Part shown: positions 9,830 to 20,670 of the stretch, piece by piece
Layout of the letters: each line of letters begins with the position of its first letter
Numbering within the stretch: position 1 is the stretch's first letter
NCBI GenBank assembly: GCA_029204225.1
Contig: CM055106.1
Location: 38,530,036-38,594,035 of the forward strand
Direction of reading: 5' to 3'
Length of the DNA: 64,000 nucleotides
DNA from: Diphasiastrum complanatum
Taxonomy: Eukaryota; Streptophyta; Lycopodiopsida; Lycopodiales; Lycopodiaceae
Made by a program: the position numbers and the translations under genes
The notes under the pieces: generated by a model
What the model saw: the letters and a program-made list of their open reading frames with translations, nothing else
What the model was told of the DNA's origin: nothing
The model's database searches: none

Positions 9830-10593
9830 TCACTTTCAAAAAGCTTTTTCTTTTCGCATGGAATAGGACTAATTCTAATAATAATTCTTCCTAGCTTTTC
9901 ATTTGCCTGCTTTTGTTCTTCCCGTGTAGGCTAGCTAAAAATAAATCTTAAGGTGTTAGCTTTTCATTTTAATGCATTTCTTCTTGGCTTTTTCTTTTTT
10001 CTCTTAATTAATGTATATTCTTGGAGTCTATCCAAAAGCTTTCCATAGTCTCTCATTCTATTGGCTGAATTTGAAATTGGCTGGCTAATACCTTCTGGAG
10101 TTGCCCTATGTCGCAAAGGCCCTTTATACGCGAAGGAGGTGCTATATGCCCCAAGGAAATCAAAAGAAAAGTAAATCTCTTCATTTTTCTCTTCAATTTA
10201 ATTGGAAAATGGCTTTATCCATTCATAATTCTTCCTCGTCCCAAGTAGTTCTCCAACCATTAATTAATAGTAGGCACCTCATCACCACGATCTTTATTGA
10301 TGTAATTGGCTTCAAGCTATTATACTCACATATGACAATTCCTAAAACAACCTACTTGAGATGATTCTAAAATGAAACAAATCAAAAAATAAAATGTGCA
10401 AATTGATATTACACAGTGAAGTAGGTAGGAGTTTGTTGGTTAAACCCAAAATCTTCTTCTCATGCTATCGTGTTTGCAAATTTTTTTTCATAGATCCATT
10501 TCAAACCAGTTGGTTCAACTATAATATATCTACAATCTACATTACCTACAAGGCTATTGGATACTTATGTTAACATGCTACTAGAATCACAAC

Positions 10594-10624
<31 letters not shown>

Positions 10625-11392
10625 AAAAAAATCTTCTTGGGAGTGCTCAACTTGAAAGTGGATCAAATAGGTACAAATCAATGTAAGAAATGAGAACATC
10701 ACTCAATAATGGACACCAATCTAAAATATTGTTCATGTCATTCCATCATAGACACACATAAGCAAATACATGCAATTAGATTGAAAAGAGAAGGATTACA
10801 AATACACAATAGGAGACCAAATGATGTGACCCAACATATATTGTGTGAGTGCTCTAATTCTAATCCCATCTTTAAGGTCAACGATGAGATTAGGCTAGGC
10901 TAGCCAAACTTCTATAGTAAGAAGAGCTTCAAAATATCGATTTTTGCTATGATGTGAGACTTGTATGGACCAAGAAAATCAAAACAAAGGGAAATTCTCA
11001 CATTATTGCAATTCTCATTTTCTTTTCAATTTAATTGGACGCTGGTTTTGATGTAATTGGCTTCCTACTATTGCAATTACAAACACGAACCTACTCAAAA
11101 TGATTCTAAAATGAAACAAAATAAATAAATAAAATGTGCAAATTGCAATTACATAGTGAAATACATAGGAGTTCATTGGTTAACACTAGAAGAAGACTCG
11201 CGATTTCCAACGTGTTTTTTGAGCGTTTCTTTGAAAGATAGAATCGAAAATGGGGCACGTGGGAAGCGGAAAGATCAAGCGTCGGGTCTATAGGCTAGGC
11301 TCGGTATAAGCCTTGGAACTTTGAACGTTTTTTTAAGAGGCTTATAAGGAGGGTTATAAGGAGGCCAGGAACATTTCAGAAATCCCAAAATC
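9830..11392. other. No gene; repeated noncoding DNA
   Basis: No supported coding region. About 145 bp at 10298-10444 recur at 11048-11182 in the same orientation (shared words include TTGATGTAATTGGCTTC and GATTCTAAAATGAAACAAA). Weaker similarity extends upstream to about 10165 and 10965. The pair could be LTRs of a small element, but no termini or primer site were found. Confidence 0.5.
10591..10632. repeat. Homopolymer junction, poly-C into poly-A
   Basis: About 23 C are followed directly by about 17 A. Such a junction is unusual in unprocessed genomic DNA and is also a place where assemblies go wrong. Confidence 0.8.
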
Positions 11393-11870
11393 TGTTGGAT
11401 TATTCTCCTTCTTACTAATCAACTAATTGGTTTTTAATCTTCATCCAACTATTTATCCAGTTCTACGCAGTCTCCCGTGTTTTACACAGTCTGCAGATTT
11501 ACAAGTGTTTTACACAATCTGCAAATATACGGAGTTTGACAACAGTGTCGGGAATTTTCTTTCACTACAAAAAATCGACACTATCGCCTTTTTGCTACAG
11601 TCAATGTTCTCTTAAAGCGACACTATCAAAAATTGCAAGTAATACGGTGTCGCATTCATGTTCCACGCTATATTACCTTATACATCGTGCGATATCAGTC
11701 AAATACCTAAAAATAGTTAAACATTTGAATGCACATAGCTTACATGAAAATCGCACCCCCTTTCAAATCCTCATTCTCTCTCCTCAATTACTTCCTCTTG
11801 TTTGTCATGGCTTGTCTAAGGACATCACGTAACCAATCAAGCATCATGTCCTTGGGTAGAAGTGCAAGGT
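11393..11870 (+). repeat. Copia LTR fragment related to the LTRs at 15.4 and 20.7 kb
   Basis: It begins TGTTGGATTATTCTCC, close to the LTR start at 15370 (TGTTGGATTTATTTCC). It shares the CGACACT and TTTTTAC words and the AGTCTGCA-TTTACA motif with the LTRs of elements A, B and C. The right end is not defined and no primer-binding site follows, so it is a fragment. Confidence 0.45.
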
Positions 11871-12028
11871 CATGTGGTTATGGTTGTCTTCTATGTCCTC
11901 TCTGAAAGTGGCTCGAGCGGTTGTTCTACGAGTCTTGCAACCTCAATGAATGCTAGCGATATCTCCTTGGATGAAATGTATCTTCATAAGAAAAGTAAAC
12001 AACAATAACTTATGCATTAGTTAGATCA

Positions 12029-12840
12029 TCATCTTAAATCATCTCTGAAAAATAATAATAATTGTTGGAATCTGAAGAGGTGTGTACCATATCCCTTGGT
12101 AAAAGGTATTCCATCCATCAAATACTTATACCATGCACGAGGTGTTTTCTTCAGCTCATACAATGCTTTTTGTAGTCTATATATGTTATTTCTAGTCTTT
12201 GCGCCACAAAATCGATTGGTTTTTGCATATAGACTGTCTATTCTAATCTTCCACTGAGAAATGCTAACTTCACTTCCATCTAATAACATAGCCAATGGAA
12301 TTATCATGCATAGGGTGGTCTACTTAGCTACAAAGGAAAAGGTCTCCTCATAAGATGTACCCTTATTTTGGACATATCCCTTTACCATAGGCCTTACCTT
12401 GTGTTTGGCATGTACATTATGCTTGGTTTTATCAAATTCATCAACATTGGGAATTTTTTCGTGGGAAGATCACCCACCTCCCACACTCATGGTGTTTCAT
12501 GGAATCCATCTCTTCTTGCATTGCTCTTTGACAAACCTCACTATCCTTCACCTCTTTGTAACAAGAAGATTCTCTGGACTGAATAATATCACTCACAAGC
12601 ACAAGATTAACTTGGTACTTATCAAACATCCTCCTTCCTCTCATGTGTGGAGAATTGTTTTGAATCTTTGCTTTACATCCTTGATCGGACTTTCTTGCCT
12701 CTAAACTTCTTGTACTTTTGCTTTCCTTTGACCAAATCTCCCTGGACATGATGTTGCTGACAAATAGTTGATACTTTTCTGCAACTTTGTTCATCTTTGT
12801 ATGAAGAGTTCCATGTCCCTCATAGGTCCACAAAATCCTA
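12029..12840 (-). pseudogene. Decayed copia RT fragment
   Basis: Minus-strand pieces read AMQEEMDSMKHHE (12.5 kb) and LQKALYELKKTPRAWYKYL (12.15 kb) in the order expected of RVT_2, separated by stops and frame changes. About 450 bp (12106-12560) is clearly similar to 14290-14720, so this and the next fragment belong to one family. Confidence 0.7.
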
Positions 12841-13549
12841 TCAATAATCCTTTATTTATTTGATGCAACAGCCCTACACACCTTCACCTTCTTCCATTTT
12901 GACATTATCCAATCCAATGCTCTTAAACTCATCAACAGATGCTATTTTGAAATTAGAAATCTCATGCAGGACCTTCTTCAAATCCTACTCAAATCTCCCA
13001 TTAGTTAAGTCATCATCTCAAAAAAAATTACTTGATTGAGCTTACTCATTATACTATGAAGGTCAAAACTTTCAGTTCATCATGCATATTGATGCTCATA
13101 TACATGTATTGAATCATGCATGTGAATGATCAATACAAAGAGATGTATATCAATTACACAAGATTTATAACATGCAAAAACACAAATTCATCAACACCCC
13201 CTATTATAGCATACTACCAAATTTCAAAAATCTCTAGTCCCAAAAATTCTATCATCACTCTCTCAAACATTCAAAGCTCTTATCATTTTTCGCTATAATT
13301 ATTTTTTATCAATATAAAAGCTAATCATGGCTGAAACTCATGGGAAATTGATGATAATAAGTGAAACTAATGAGAAATCACTTCACTTATGGGTAAGGAA
13401 TCACACGACTAATGTGATTCTAGCATTCCAACACAATAGCTTATTCAAATAGCTCAAATTTATTAATCACAAAAAAATATAAAGGACCTGGTCAACTATT
13501 AAATTTCAATCCATCATATTTAGTTAATATTGCTACTATTATAGCCCTC

Positions 13550-14830
13550 ACCTATGAAATACCAATGTCCTCCAACACTTTGCATAACCATATGGCCTCA
13601 TGTGTTGCTAAACTGAAAGATTTTGTGTTCTGCTTCTATACTAAAAATGGCAATCGTCTTTTGCTTTTTCTTTTAGAAAAAATTATATTTCCAAAGTGAA
13701 AATTTGTCTAGTGGCAGATCTCACGTCATTTATACATCCTACCCAATTCAAATCTACATAACCTTGCAATTTTGACAACTTTCACTCTCTCCCATATATG
13801 AAGCCATGTGTACCTATTCCTTTCACATAGCAAGGTATTCTGTTTGCGGCCTTCCAATGTACTCACAAGACCAACAACATAGCGTAGTATCATGTAATAG
13901 TAAGGCTGCATATCAAAATTTGATGAAATAATGTAGCATCCACCAGTGCACTCCCATCATTATGTAGCATCCATTAGTGCACTCCCATCATTATGTAGCA
14001 TCCACCACTCTCATCATTATGTGATAGCTTCTTGCCTCTTCAATTAGCGTAATAAAGGGCTTGCAATCACTCATCTTGGACCTATTTGACATCTCATTGA
14101 TATACTTCACTTGAGTGAAAGCAATAAAGCCTTTTATCTACTAGATTTCAATAATCAAGCAATCATGTCAAAGCTTAGAAACAAGTTTCTTAATGGCTTT
14201 AATAAGTTTCATATCCTTGCTAGTAATCACAAGATCATCAATGTACAACATAGTTAGCATAATGCTAGAATCATGGGAGAAGTATTAGGTATTCATCAAC
14301 ATGGCTATACCATGCATGTGGTATTCACTTCAACTCATACAATGCTTGTCGTAGTCTACATACTTTATTTTCCTATATTTGCACCAAAAAATTGCTTGGT
14401 TTTTGCATATAGACTACATATTCCAATATTTTACTAAGAAATGTTAACTTGACATCCATATGATAGCATAGCCAATGGAATTATCATGCATAGGGTGTTG
14501 AACTTAGCTACAGAAACAAAGGTCTCCTCAAAATCTGTACCCTTACTTTGAACATATCCCTTTACCACAAGCCTTAAGCTATAGTTCCATGTACATTATT
14601 ACTTGGTTCCCTATACCCATTTGTTGCCAATGAAATTTTTCTCTTGTGAAGATCAACTATCTCCCACACTCCATGGTGTTTGATGGAATCCATCCCCTCT
14701 TGCAATGCTTTTCGACATTGTCTCAACAATGCGAGCAAAACTACATAGTGTAGTTCCACATTACAAAATGATATTAGAAATGAAATGTAAGATATAGTAT
14801 TGCATTCTACATAAGGAAATAGCAAAGTTA
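13550..14830 (-). pseudogene. Decayed copia RT and RNase H remnant
   Basis: Reading from 14830 downwards: CRKALQEGMDSIKHHGVWEIVDL (RT start), the equivalent of the ALYEL-TPRAWY box near 14330, then a degenerate YIDDL-like region near 14240. An RT/RNase H connection follows near 13900 (ILRYVVG, then a GYVDLNWVG-like stretch in another frame). Stops and frameshifts are frequent, so it is old. Confidence 0.6.
13931..14022. repeat. Tandem repeat, about 33 bp x 3
   Basis: The unit ATGTAGCATCCACCAGTGCA followed by CTCCCATCATT occurs nearly three times in a row; the third copy is shortened. It lies inside the decayed copia remnant. Confidence 0.8.
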
Positions 14831-14838
14831 TTAAATTA

Positions 14839-15369
14839 TCAAGTTATTAAATTCATGAAAACATTTTGAAATAGCAAAGTCATTTCATTCGTAACGAAAC
14901 TTACATATTTTTTATCATTTGCTGCAACCAGATCTGGATGATCTGTATTGTGACCTCCAAGCTCATTAGCCATCTTGGCTGCAGCAACATACTCTGTCTC
15001 ACAAGAAGATTGGGCAGTTACTGTCTGCTTCTTGTTGATCCAAATAACAGTTGCATCTGCTGCGATGGTACAGTCTCCTGAAATGCTCTTAGAGTCGTCT
15101 TGCATAGATGACCAACTTGCACCACTGTAGGACTTCTCCTGAAATCTTGCTCACGAGAAAAACAAAGTCCATAGTCCTTTGTATTCTGGAGGTACTGCAA
15201 GATCCTCTTGGCAATATTCCAATGTGTAGGTCTTGGATTAATGTTGAACTAGCTTAGTCTGAACACTATGTAAGCAATGTCTGGCCACGTATTGTCTACC
15301 AAGTACATCAAAGAACCAATAAGCCTTCTATAAGGCTTATTCTGCATTGCTTCTCGTTCTGCATTGTTT
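14839..15369 (-). pseudogene. Copia RT end and RNase H remnant, cut by element A
   Basis: Minus-strand reading from 15369: RRLIGSLMYLVDNTWPDIAY, ILQYLQNTKDYGLCF, then QTVTAQSSCETEYVAAAKMA, which are the RT end, the connection and the RNase H motifs of a copia polyprotein with frame breaks. It abuts the LTR start of element A at 15370, so A inserted into or next to this older copy. Confidence 0.7.
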
Positions 15370-16511
15370 TGTTGGATTTATTTCCTCTACTCTCCTAGAA
15401 TTCCATTTTAATCTACCTCCATTCATGCTGCATCTTTACTCGCGTTGTCGTGCAGTCTGCATATTTAGATGTAAATTCTCACAGGCGAAGAAAAGGTGAA
15501 AGAATCACGACACTGTGTTTTTACACATGTTTTGGTGACAGGCGAAAAAGGTGACACCGTCTTACAAAATGTCGAAGGTGTCCCAGAAAGCAAAGGCACC
15601 TTGTAGATCAAATCCCATGGCATTTCGTCAGAGCGACACATTTTTCCACATCTTCACCAATGATCATTTCATCGAAGGCTGACATCGCACCCTTTTCATG
15701 CTCACCCATGCAACTGCACTAACAGACTTGACAACGACTGCAGCCACCCATCATCTCCAACAGACAACACATCCACTTTCTCCATCTACACACCTGTAAT
15801 ATTGTGTATATATACTGAATACCATTTGCATATCCAGATTGACGATTAAGAGATTGTTGATCAAGAGATTGAAGATCAAGTGTGTGCAAATTCAGCATCA
15901 AAAGTTTTATCAGATATAGACGAAGTAGATGTCTTGTGCATTGATTCTTTATTGTCAGTAATAGGTTTCATTCCTTTACAGATTAAATTAGCTTTGTAGA
16001 GCACGCAGTTTCGTTCGCTATTGTCTTGTGCTCCACCGCATTATTGACATGTATATTTGATATACTTAATTTAATAACAGCTCTTTGTTCTACGTTCAGA
16101 TCTGTGTCAATATTGCTATGCTTATTCTTCATTCTGTCTGACTTCCTAGTTGCTCAATTTGGTAATTTGGTTTTAAACGACTAATATTCAATCTTGCCTT
16201 TTGCGAATCATTCACGACTGATCATCAGTCAAGATCAGTCTCTCTCTTCGCGAATCATTTACGACAAATAATTTGTCTAGCTGATCACGACAAATTATTC
16301 TTCTGGTGTTCAATTAACATTTGGCTACGTAATCAGAACTGCCGTGATTTCTATCACTAGTCATGCTTTAAGAAAGATTCTTATAGCTCATTTTGCTGTG
16401 CACGAACACTTTTCATTCGAGTTTCATTTCTCGTTCATGTTCGTTCTCTTTTTGAGCTATTTTTGTTTCTCACACATGACTGACCCTCTTAATCCCTTCT
16501 TTCTCTCGACA
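15370..16511 (+). repeat. 5' LTR of copia A
   Basis: 1142 bp, TG...CA ends. The matching LTR of element B starts at 28136 on the minus strand with TGTTGGATTTATCTCC. The first 250 bp contain the GACAGGCGAAAAAGGTGACAC type motifs shared with the LTR at 20671. Confidence 0.85.
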
Positions 16512-16524
16512 TGGTATCAGAGCT
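16512..16524 (+). other. Primer-binding site of copia A
   Basis: TGGTATCAGAGCT immediately after the CGACA end of the LTR; initiator tRNA-Met type. Confidence 0.85.
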
Positions 16525-16666
16525 ATTTTCGTAGCCTGATAAGCTTCCACAGTACAAGACTCTACTAGCCGATAGAGTAATTGTTTTCTTGTTCTGTAAT
16601 TTTGTACTAGATTTTCATACTTAAGTCACTTATAGTTTTTCCTATCACTTAGACTAATTCTTCCAC

Positions 16667-17028
16667 ATGGATTCCCAAGGGAAAGCCAGTCCTATCATGG
16701 AAAAGCTTGATGGAGTCAATTACCATCTGTGGAAATTTAAGATGAAAACTGTACTAATGGCTAAAGAATTGTATGACGTTGTTACAAGTGCAGATGGGAT
16801 ACGACGCAGCAATCGAATGGAGGCTGAAGGATGAAAAGCTTTCGTGCTGATCGTCCTCAACATTACAGATACTCATATCGGTCATGTATCCGAGGCTTAG
16901 ACATCGAAAGAAGTCTGGGACATCTTGAGCACACTATACAAAGTGCGAGATATAGCTTCTAAGCCCACGAAATTCAAGACTATCGGATACTACAAGCAAA
17001 GAACAATAGCAAGTGGCAGTCGAATCAA
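16667..17028 (+). pseudogene. Copia A gag, degraded
   Basis: The ATG at 16667 opens MDSQGKASPIMEKLDG and then YHLWKFKMKTVLMAKELYDV, a typical copia gag N-terminus. The frame breaks after about 45 codons. The CCHC zinc-knuckle region retained in element B (26.6 kb) is deleted here. Confidence 0.75.
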
Positions 17029-18310
17029 GTGGCAAATATAACTGCACAAGCTGCACAGCCTATTCAAGAAGCAGATCATGATGCCTTCATGACTAACCAT
17101 CAAGGAGCATCTGGCGATAGTTCTTGGTTCTTGGATTCTGGAGCCACTCAGCATATGACTAGCCTCATTGGCTGTTTCGAGTCCTATACACCTTACAGTA
17201 CCCAGTTTTTTGTTCACCTTGGCGACAATAGCACACAAGCCATTAAAGGTGAAGGTACTGTGAGATTAAGCTTTGCAAATGATCAGTCTAAGCTACTCTC
17301 TAAAGTCCTGTGTGTACCAAATTTATGTACAAATCTGCTCTCTGTAAGCAGAATCACGGATTTAGTACATAGAGTAGAATTCGAATATGATCAGTGCAAA
17401 GTAGTTGATAGGATAGGCAAGATCCTAGCACTCGGAAAGAGGCATGGATACTTGTATAAATTAAGTCATTGTTTTTCTGCCTCTAGTTAGATGCTCAGTA
17501 CTTCTATTCATGCAAATAAAGGTTTACTTTGGCATTATAGACTTGGTCATTTGAATCATGCTGCTATACAACAAATGTCTAGACAATCTATTGTTTTTTA
17601 TCTCGACTATCCTCGCGAAAAAGTTGAGTTACTTGTCTGTCAAGACTGTGTAGTTGGTAAACAGACTAGCAAACCATTTAAATCAAGCCATCAGGATATT
17701 GCTAGAGGATTGCTAGACATTGTACATTCAAACATTTGTGGCCCGATGAAAAATCCTTAACTGAAGGATGCCAAGTATTTTATAGCTTTTATTGATGAAT
17801 TTTTCAGAAGGACTATGGTGTATTTTATAAGAAAGAAATCAGAAGCCTTCCTGCTTCAAAATCTTCAAGGAGCGTGTAGAGAAGGAGACTGGAAGGACGA
17901 TCAAGGCCCTCAGGTCAGACAACGGTGGAGAATATATCTCTATCAAGTTTAAGGAGACCTGCCAAAGCCAAGGCATTGAGCAGCAATTCATCACTCCTTA
18001 CAATCCTCAGTCTAATGGCTTAGTCGAGAGGAAGAACCGTACCCTGGTTGAATCTACCAAATGTATGTTAGCACATGCATCCTTGCCCAAAAGATTCTGG
18101 GCTAAAGCTGTCTCCACTGCAGCTTACGTTCAGAACAGAAGTTCAACTAAGGCCCTCTCAGGCAAGACACCCCACGAGGTGTGGACAGGCTCTAAGCCTG
18201 AACCTAAGAGTGTTTGGGTGCATTGCCTACGTGCAGATCCCAAAAGACACGAGGAAGAAATTGGACTTCCAAGGTCTCAAGACCATCCTGATCGGATATA
18301 CTTCATCTAA
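17029..18310 (+). pseudogene. Copia A protease and integrase
   Basis: 17029-17490 is an open protease region with SSWFLDSGATQHMTS and CVPNLCTNLLSV. After one TAG, 17491-17760 reads the pre-integrase zinc-binding segment (WHYRLGHLNHAA, CQDCVVGKQ). Past another stop and a frameshift near 17870, the core motifs RSDNGGEY and ITPYNPQSNGLVERKNRTL remain readable to 18310. The catalytic aspartates and glutamate of the integrase core are thus present but the gene is broken. Confidence 0.8.
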
Positions 18311-18585
18311 TAATACAATAAGTTGTATGATCCTGATACCCAGCAAATCTTGTATAATCAGGATACAGTTTTTATCGAGGATCAGTTCATCGACCTCAAA
18401 GACAAGGATATTGCTCCAAGAGAACCTTCATCACCTACCATTCACACGACAGTCCGAGCTTCTGGCTCAGGCATGTCTATTGTCGACCCACTTCGTGACA
18501 GCAAATCAGACGAAGATGTTGCTGCTACCCAGAAACAAGTCCTAGAGCGGTTCATTAGTCGAATTCTCCCAGAAGATCAAGCCGA

Positions 18586-19453
18586 GTGCACACACAGCCC
18601 ACAACGTATACTCCTAAGTCTATCTGTCTCTTAATACAGGAACCGACGATAGTCGAAGAGGCACTCAGCCGACCAGACTCTGATCTCTGGAGAGAAGCTA
18701 TGGACAGAGAGTATTCCTCTCTGATCAAGAACCAGACATGGTCATTAGTCGAAGCTCCTATTGGATGCAATATCATTGATTGCAAATGGATCTTTAAGAT
18801 CAAATACAATGCCAACGGAACAATTGATCAAAGAAAGACAAGACTGGTAGCACAAGGATTCACTTAGATCTCGAATGTCGACTACAGCGATACTTTCAGT
18901 GTAGTAGTCAAACATTCGTCGATCTGAATGCTCTTGTCTTATGCTGCAGTTGCCGACCTTGAAGTACATCAACTTGATGTACAAACAGCTTATCTGAATG
19001 GAGTTATACAAGATCTACATGATCCAGTCCGAAGTATACGTTCTGGTAGGTATAGAAAATCATGTCTGTAAACTCCACAAGGCACTGTACGGCTTGAAAC
19101 AGTCTGCCAGAGCTTGGGTTCAGAGAATTAACACATTCCTCATCGAACAAGGATTTAAACCAAGCATTGCTGATTGCAACGTCTATTCCAAGTTAGTGCA
19201 GCAATCCTTCATTATCATCACTTTATACGTCGATGATACGTTGCTCTTCAGCAACAATACCAATATGGTCAAGGATTCGAAGCAGATGTTGTTTTCAGAG
19301 TTCGACATGATAGATCTGAACGAAGCTCACTTTTCTCTGGGCATTCAAATCCATAGAGACAAAGCAAAACGACTGATTTACATCACTCAACAAAGGTATC
19401 TTCACAATGTTCTTAACAGATACAACCTAATGAATTGTAAATTAGCTCACTGA
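18586..19453 (+). pseudogene. Copia A reverse transcriptase (RVT_2)
   Basis: Motifs in order: SLIKNQTWSLVEAP, DCKWIFKIKYNANG, a stop after LVAQGFT, HQLDVQTAYLNG, a frameshift, HVCKLHKALYGLKQSARAW, and the intact catalytic box LYVDDTLLF. The last codons before the chimeric junction read [10 protein letters not shown]. It is inactive because of one stop and at least one frameshift. Confidence 0.85.
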
Positions 19454-19472
19454 CCAATGGATCCAGGCCTGC

Positions 19473-19743
19473 GTAAAATCTGCTTTTCTAAATGGTGAGT
19501 TAGAAGAAGAGGTGTTCATGGATCAACCTGAAGGCTTCATAGTGAAAGGACAAGAGAATAAAGTATGTCGCTTGAAGAAAGCACTTTATGGTCTTAAATA
19601 GGCACCAAGTGCATGGTACAACAGGATTGATGCCTACTTTCATTCTAAGGGGATGGTGAAAATACATTCTGATCCAAATCTTTATGTCTTATGCTTTGAT
19701 GGTATGGTTGCTTTGGTTACTCTTTATGTTGATGACTTGATTC
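19473..19743 (+). pseudogene. RT fragment of a second copia subfamily
   Basis: One frame reads [18 protein letters not shown], then KALYGLK, a TAG, APSAWYNRI and LYVDDLI, then leaves copia sequence at about 19743. It is closer to the RT of element H than to element A. It begins mid-domain exactly where A stops. Confidence 0.75.
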
Positions 19744-19954
19744 CACAAAAGAATCCCAAAAATAAAATCCGCGAAATCCGATAAAATCCCCGAAAATTCA
19801 TGTTGGACCCCTCCATCCACTGTGGTGGATGGCCCCTCCCCTAAAAAAAAATTTACTATCCAATTTCTTTTATTATTTCCATCCGTCGCGACAGATAGAG
19901 GGGGCCAACAGAAATTTTAAAATCCAAATAAAAAAAATATTCAAGACCCCCTAC
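19744..19954. other. Non-copia spacer with a short hairpin
   Basis: About 210 bp without coding signal between two copia pieces. CCATCCACTGTGGTGGATGG (19811-19830) is an 8-bp perfect stem with a 4-nt loop. Confidence 0.5.
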
Positions 19955-20456
19955 TTATGCACCCTTTAGTCGTCGGTTCAGAGATAGAGCTATGCATCTC
20001 TGATTGTCGCACTGGAGTATTGTTGGACCAATCTGTGGAAATTGCAGATCCTGCAGTAGCCTCCTCGGCCATATTATCTCCTTCACTGCTGATTTAGATT
20101 GAACATATTCAGATTTTGTAGAGGACAACGAAATGTATTTATGCTTTACGTTGTTCCATGAAATGGGTCCTCCTGCAAGGAAACAAATATAACCTGATGT
20201 GGATCTTTTGGTATCCGCATCTCCTGCCCAATCAAAATTTGAATAGGTGGTCAGTGTGAGTGCAACTTCTGTATTACCATTGTAGCTCAAAGCATAGTGC
20301 TTTGAAGCTTGAATGTACCTCAGAACTCTTTGCATAGCTTTTCAGTGCTGTAAGCTTAGATTGGACATGTTGAGACAGTATGCTTACTACATATGCTAGA
20401 TCAGGTCGTATGCAGACCATAGAATACATTATAGATCCTATGATGGACTGATAAGG
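19955..20456 (-). pseudogene. Inverted RT-end/RNase H segment of copia C
   Basis: Minus-strand reading from 20456: RHPYQSIIGSIMYSMVCIRP, a frame break, VLRYIQASKHYALSY, STSGYICFLAGGPISW, STKSEYV and finally CDNQRCIALSLN. The normal continuation of that RNase H (HARTKHIEV) begins at 20457 on the opposite strand. This segment is therefore flipped within its own element. Confidence 0.8.
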
Positions 20457-20651
20457 ATGTCGCATGCTAGAACTAAACACATAGAAGTTCAGTTTCATTT
20501 TCTTAGAGAGAAAGTTCAGAACCAAGATGTTGTACTAAGTTATTGTCATACGGACAGTATGTTGGCTGATATTTTGACAAAGCCTTTGTCTAGAGATAAA
20601 CATTCTACCTTAATAGATATGCTAAATCTCAATTGTCGTTCAAATTCATAG
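20457..20651 (+). pseudogene. Copia C RNase H C-terminus
   Basis: The frame reads HARTKHIEVQFHFLREKVQ, CHTDSMLADILTKPLSRDKH and ends MLNLNCRSNS with TAG. This is the standard copia polyprotein end. It is followed by a polypurine tract (20661-20670) and LTR C. Confidence 0.85.
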
Positions 20652-20660
20652 CAGTAAGCT

Positions 20661-20670
20661 TAAGGAGGAG
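20661..20670 (+). other. Polypurine tract of copia C
   Basis: TAAGGAGGAG directly precedes the TGTTAGAG start of LTR C, the usual plus-strand priming site. Confidence 0.75.

Larger units (their letters stand above)
15370..19472 (+). mobile_element. Ty1/copia element A (5' part)
   Basis: LTR 15370-16511 (TGTTGG...CGACA), primer-binding site 16512, gag from ATG 16667, protease, integrase and RT follow in copia order. The polyprotein has several stops and frameshifts. At about 19473 the sequence switches abruptly, after GGATCCAGGCCTGC, to RT of a different copia subfamily. RNase H and the 3' LTR are missing. The same family is present in reverse as element B (24216-28136). Confidence 0.85.

Noticed and set aside
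8553-10000. Capture of the repeat-peptide gene by copia element H
   Set aside because: No second LTR with the CACACGTGTG palindromes and no RNase H are found beyond the gene, so simple truncation next to the gene is the better reading.
13925-14022. Possible CRISPR-like array of 33-bp repeats
   Set aside because: The units are directly adjacent without unique spacers and lie in a plant copia remnant; it is a simple tandem repeat.
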